A stretch of 10,827 bases of DNA. It comes from Antrodiella citrinella. Lineage: Eukaryota; Basidiomycota; Agaricomycetes; Polyporales; Steccherinaceae. The notes beneath the pieces were generated by a model, which saw only the letters and a list, made by a program, of their open reading frames with translations, ran no database searches and had not been told where the DNA came from. Where the stretch lies: assembly GCA_004802725.1 (NCBI GenBank), contig SGPM01000592.1, positions 1 through 10,827 of the forward strand, written 5' to 3'. The position numbers and the translations under genes were made by a program. Each line of letters opens with the position of its first letter. Within the stretch, counting starts at the first letter, position 1. This document shows, in pieces, positions 8,666-10,827 of this stretch.

Positions 8666-9795
8666 CTAGTCAAGCTCGTTCAAAGCCTGAATGCCGGGTC
8701 TTTCAACGAACCCTTCGGTGGAGAATGGCAGCCTACGCTTGGCCATGAGCTCGTCGTCGTAGTGACGCCTGATCTTCTCGTTCGACGATACGTGCGTCAG
8801 GACGTGAGCCACTTTCGCTCGTTTCCTGCGACCGATGTGACGAGTGTGAGCCATCGACACGGTAAACATCCAGAGGTAAAAGACATACATAAATTCACGA
8901 GCCATGAGCTCCTCGTCGTAAGCACGGGACACGGGCTTGGGCCTGGGCCTGGGCCTGGGCTTTGCCACCTGCTTGGGCGATCCAACGTTCTTGGTCGATG
9001 TGGTCGGCTTGCCTCCACTGCGATGACGTGCAGAGTGTGAGCTATCGATACGATGAACTTACAGAGGTAAAAGACGTACATTTTGTCACGAACCATGAGC
9101 TCGTCGTAGTAAGCACGAGCCATAAGCTCGTCATCGTAGGCACGAGGGCGGTGGGGTCTTGGCTCGCCCCTGACATTAGCGGCAGTCATAGAGGAAATCA
9201 AAGTCTTGCCCCCCGGGACATCAGTGGAAGTCATAGTGGTAGCCATGCGTTTGCTGTGACCGACGTACAAAGGGCAAGTATTCTATACTCCGAATGTTAG
9301 CAGACACAAGACGTACCCGAAGGCACGAGCCATGAGCTCGTCGTCGCAAGCACGGGGCTTTGGCTTCTTAATCTCCTGGCCGCTCGCAATCTTGACGAAA
9401 GAGGGAGTCAACGATCCTCGTTTCCTGCGACTGATGCGCAGATTGTGAGCTATCGATACGGCAAACTTCCGGAGGTACAAGACGTACTCGATCACGTCGG
9501 CATTGAAGTCATCTTGGCGAGCCATGAGCTCCTCCTCGTAAGCACGAGTGAGGAATTCGCGGCGGGAGTGGCCACTATGGATGGTGTGAGCATGCGGCGA
9601 TAGATTTGAAAAGACAAAAACATACGTGATGACTTGCTTGAGGTTGCCTGCTGCGTTGATGATGTCGCTGCCCATGTCGATACCGTCCTTGATGTCCTCG
9701 GCTTTGATCTTGGGATGACGAGCATAGAGGGGTTGTGAGAACGCAGGCGCTGCAGCGGCGGCGATGGCGAGAAGAGCGATGGTGGAAGCGTGCAT
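8666..9795 (-). CDS. Secreted repeat-peptide precursor (six DELMAR decapeptides, Kex2-type sites)
   Basis: The spliced CDS on the minus strand is 9795-9626, 9574-9488, 9424-9317, 9253-9080, 9017-8889 and 8825-8666 (828 nt, 275 residues plus TAG). Residues 1-20 form a signal peptide (Ala/Leu/Ile core, likely cut after APAFS). Residues 21-56 are a charged leader. Then come six copies of R-A-Y-[DE]-[DE]-E-L-M-A-R, at residues 67-76, 110-119, 159-168, 168-177, 211-220 and 243-252. Lys-Arg pairs at 87-88, 123-124, 224-225 and 252-253 are potential Kex2 sites. Arg/Lys-Pro linkers precede copies 2, 3 and 5. The start was chosen because it gives the signal peptide and is the first ATG after the leader intron. 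All introns are phase 2. No enzyme domain is present. The layout resembles fungal Kex2-processed repeat proteins, a class that includes pheromone-like, repellent and RiPP precursors. Which of these it is, if any, is unknown. No tailoring enzyme is visible nearby. Confidence 0.82.
8738..9546 (-). repeat. Six decapeptide-coding repeats (RAYDDELMAR)
   Basis: The copies lie at 9517-9546, 9325-9354, 9115-9144, 9088-9117, 8897-8926 and 8738-8767 (minus strand). Copies 3 and 4 share one Arg codon and form a direct tandem. The DNA is closely conserved, e.g. GAGCTCATGGCTCG in most copies. Variants at protein level: Y to C in copy 2, D to Y and A to V in copy 4, A to H and final R to K in copy 6. All invariant positions are E-L-M plus the first Arg. 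Confidence 0.92.
8826..9625 (-). other. Five phase-2 introns of the repeat-peptide gene
   Basis: The introns are 9625-9575 (51 nt), 9487-9425 (63), 9316-9254 (63), 9079-9018 (62) and 8888-8826 (63). Donors are GTATGT or GTACGT. Introns 1, 2, 4 and 5 have CTCAC as the likely branch site, intron 3 has CTAAC. Introns 2, 4 and 5 are homologous: each begins GTAYGTCTTKTACCTC and carries a block like CGATAGCTCACA. Intron 3 uses an acceptor 43 nt from its branch site. A nearer TATAG at 9283 would give a 34-nt intron and break the frame. Intron 2 has a second in-frame acceptor 6 nt upstream (9431). Confidence 0.75.
8933..8962 (-). repeat. Hexamer repeat coding Lys/Arg-Pro linker
   Basis: GCCTGG (plus-strand reading) is repeated three times at 8941-8958 with degenerate flanks. 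On the coding strand it gives the linker KPRPRPRPKP, residues 199-208, just before decapeptide copy 5. Shorter basic-proline linkers occupy the same place before copies 2 and 3. Confidence 0.85.
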
Positions 9796-9910
9796 CTTGC
9801 AAGAAGTGATGGAGTAATAAATTCGAAGAGAGTGTTGGCAGTCGTGAGGAGGTCGTAAGACAAAGAGCGGTGTCGTGAACGAAGAAGTGCAAAGAAAAAA
9901 ACAAATCAGG

Positions 9911-9964
9911 CTGCCATCGCAGAGTCAATACGATGCATGTAATACGGATAGAATGTGTACTCAC
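9911..9964 (-). other. Probable 5'UTR intron of the repeat-peptide gene
   Basis: On the minus strand a GTGAGT donor at 9964 and a GATGGCAG acceptor ending at 9911 define a 54-nt intron with a TTGAC-type branch sequence. Both ATGs in the leader lie inside it. After splicing the leader from the presumed start site to 9796 has no upstream ATG and is pyrimidine-rich. Confidence 0.55.
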
Positions 9965-10030
9965 CAACCAGTACCAATTTGAAGGTTGGCTCGAAAAAAA
10001 TGGGGGGAGCTGGAGAACTACTGACAATGA

Positions 10031-10040
10031 GGGGTTTATA
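10031..10040 (-). promoter_or_regulatory. TATA box of the repeat-peptide gene
   Basis: TATAAACCCC on the minus strand lies 236 nt upstream of the ATG at 9795. Transcription about 30 nt downstream, near 10005, would give a leader of roughly 155 nt after the intron is removed. The sequence right after it (CTCCAGCTCCCCCC) is pyrimidine-rich as expected near a start site. Confidence 0.5.
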
Positions 10041-10065
10041 GTATATGTGCTCGGCAACACTGCAG

Positions 10066-10085
10066 TAGGTCGACATAGGTCGACA
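10066..10085. repeat. 10-bp direct repeat (TAGGTCGACA x2)
   Basis: Two exact head-to-tail copies containing the palindrome GTCGAC lie 26-45 bp upstream of the TATA box of the minus-strand peptide gene. A one-turn spacing in such a position suits a regulator binding site, but no known regulator is identified. Confidence 0.75.
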
Positions 10086-10086
10086 T

Positions 10087-10566
10087 CCGGCCCTGGGGAT
10101 GCAAAACGCATCACGAAGAAGCTCCCTGTATGATCTTACATGCGCCGTCGGAGGCTGCTGGAGGCTTGGAGCGATTTGGAGGATCACAGTGGCAGCCACA
10201 GACGAAATTGAATATCTAGCTCTGCACCATATACGGTGACCGGTGGTGACCCACCGTCGTACGCGAGGAGTTGCAGTGGCGCTTGGAAGGACCGGTCGAA
10301 TTGTTGAGATGCCGAGGGCCACCAAAAGCTTTCAAGCAACTTGCATGTCCTCAGGATCCTCCTCACCGACGCTCAGTCTACTACTAGTACTGGCATCATC
10401 GACGATCGTCAACGCTCGGTCTTTGCCGACGTCAGCAAGTTTCAAAAGCTGCTCGTCCTCGACATCCCGCCGCCTCCCTTTTCACAAACACCGCAACGGA
10501 CATGAGGAATAGATATTCGTCCAGATAATATAGGTGACTACCGAAAATGACTACTGGTGAGTTGCG
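10087..10566. other. Intergenic region between divergent genes
   Basis: No gene is supported here. Open frames of 60-139 codons overlap on both strands without recognisable domains. Two spaced words GAGGCTG (10151-10157) and GAGGCTT (10161-10167) resemble the core of yeast Crz1 sites. A GATAATATA word at about 10525 could be the TATA element of the gene starting at 10567. Confidence 0.45.
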
Positions 10567-10827
10567 ATGTCAGGTGAGTACCCAGGTGACTATATGCGCC
10601 TATTTTACGTGTCCGTCCGCTATTGACACGTTGACGGTTCACCGTGACAGTTATCTACGAACTACTGGGACATTTCGAAGGTTGCTCAGGTGAGTGAAGT
10701 ACGCGAGATTATTTTGTTACTAACCACTATGCTCAGTAACATGCACAATAGGCTTCCCCGCACCGAATCCGATTCGCAGGCGTAGGCGAACAGCACTCTC
10801 GCGTCCGCGTAGGCTTCGCATTTTTTG
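10567..10827 (+). CDS. 5' part of an unidentified spliced gene, running off the window
   Basis: Proposed exons are 10567-10573, 10651-10689 and 10737 to the window end. Both introns have strong signals: GTGAGT donors, TTGAC and TACTAAC branch sites, GACAG and CTCAG acceptors (77 and 47 nt). The joined frame begins MSVIYELLGHFEGCS and stays open to the end (45 codons), with an Arg-rich stretch (IRRRRRTALSRPRR) in exon 3. A second acceptor at 10751 keeps the same frame and drops five residues. An upstream ATG at 10547 is out of frame with this reading, but it may lie before the transcription start if the TATA-like word near 10525 is used. The product is not recognised. The assignment rests on splice signals and the open frame only. 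Confidence 0.38.

Noticed and set aside
9283..9795. Unspliced 170-residue secreted protein as the real product
   Set aside because: This frame reads through introns 1 and 2 and stops inside intron 3, losing four of the six repeats. Consistent phase-2 splicing recovers all six copies in one frame.
8666..9795. Classical basidiomycete mating pheromone precursor
   Set aside because: The protein has no C-terminal CaaX box (it ends ALNELD) and has a secretory signal peptide, unlike farnesylated pheromone precursors. No STE3-type receptor is visible in the window.
8666..9795. Confident call as a dikaritin-type RiPP cluster
   Set aside because: The precursor layout is similar, but no UstYa (DUF3328), tyrosinase or other tailoring gene lies in the window.
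10547..10573. ATG at 10547 as start of the right-end gene
   Set aside because: In that frame the better acceptor of intron 2 leads straight to TAA, and the exon 2 translation is less protein-like. The ATG at 10567 gives a frame open with either acceptor.

Overview
The window looks like nuclear DNA from a filamentous basidiomycete, probably an Agaricomycete. The evidence is many short spliceosomal introns (about 50-65 nt, GTRNGT donors, CTNAC/CTRAY branch sites, YAG acceptors), a Crz1-type zinc-finger protein typical of fungi, and pyrimidine-rich leaders before start codons. No rRNA, tRNA, CRISPR array or recognisable transposon was found. The species cannot be named from the sequence. One base is ambiguous (N at 4319).

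Layout. Positions 1-4060 hold no gene I can defend. There are scattered splice-like signals on the minus strand (best one 630-679), several short inverted and tandem repeats, and a purine-rich stretch from about 3270 to 3900 upstream of the first clear gene. Positions 4201-7027 (+) encode an 864-residue Crz1-like transcription factor in four exons, with three C-terminal zinc fingers, the last of C2HC type. Positions 7028-8190 are its T-rich and CT-rich downstream region. Positions 8194-8480 (-) hold a spliced, coding-looking fragment of unknown identity.

The most notable locus is 8666-9795 (-). It is a six-exon gene for a predicted 275-residue secreted protein carrying six copies of a decapeptide with consensus R-A-Y-D-D-E-L-M-A-R, with Lys-Arg sites that Kex2 could cut. 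All five introns are in phase 2 and all four internal exons are multiples of three. Three introns are visibly homologous to one another, so the array appears to have grown by duplication of whole intron-exon units. It looks like a Kex2-processed repeat precursor for secreted peptides. Its leader has a TATA box and a probable 5'UTR intron that removes two upstream ATGs.

Positions 10567-10827 (+) hold the probable start of another spliced gene that runs off the window. It is divergent from the peptide gene, sharing an intergenic region of about 770 bp. The peptide gene and the Crz1-like gene are convergent. Two GAGGCT-like motifs lie upstream of the peptide gene, so control by the neighbouring factor is possible but only speculative.
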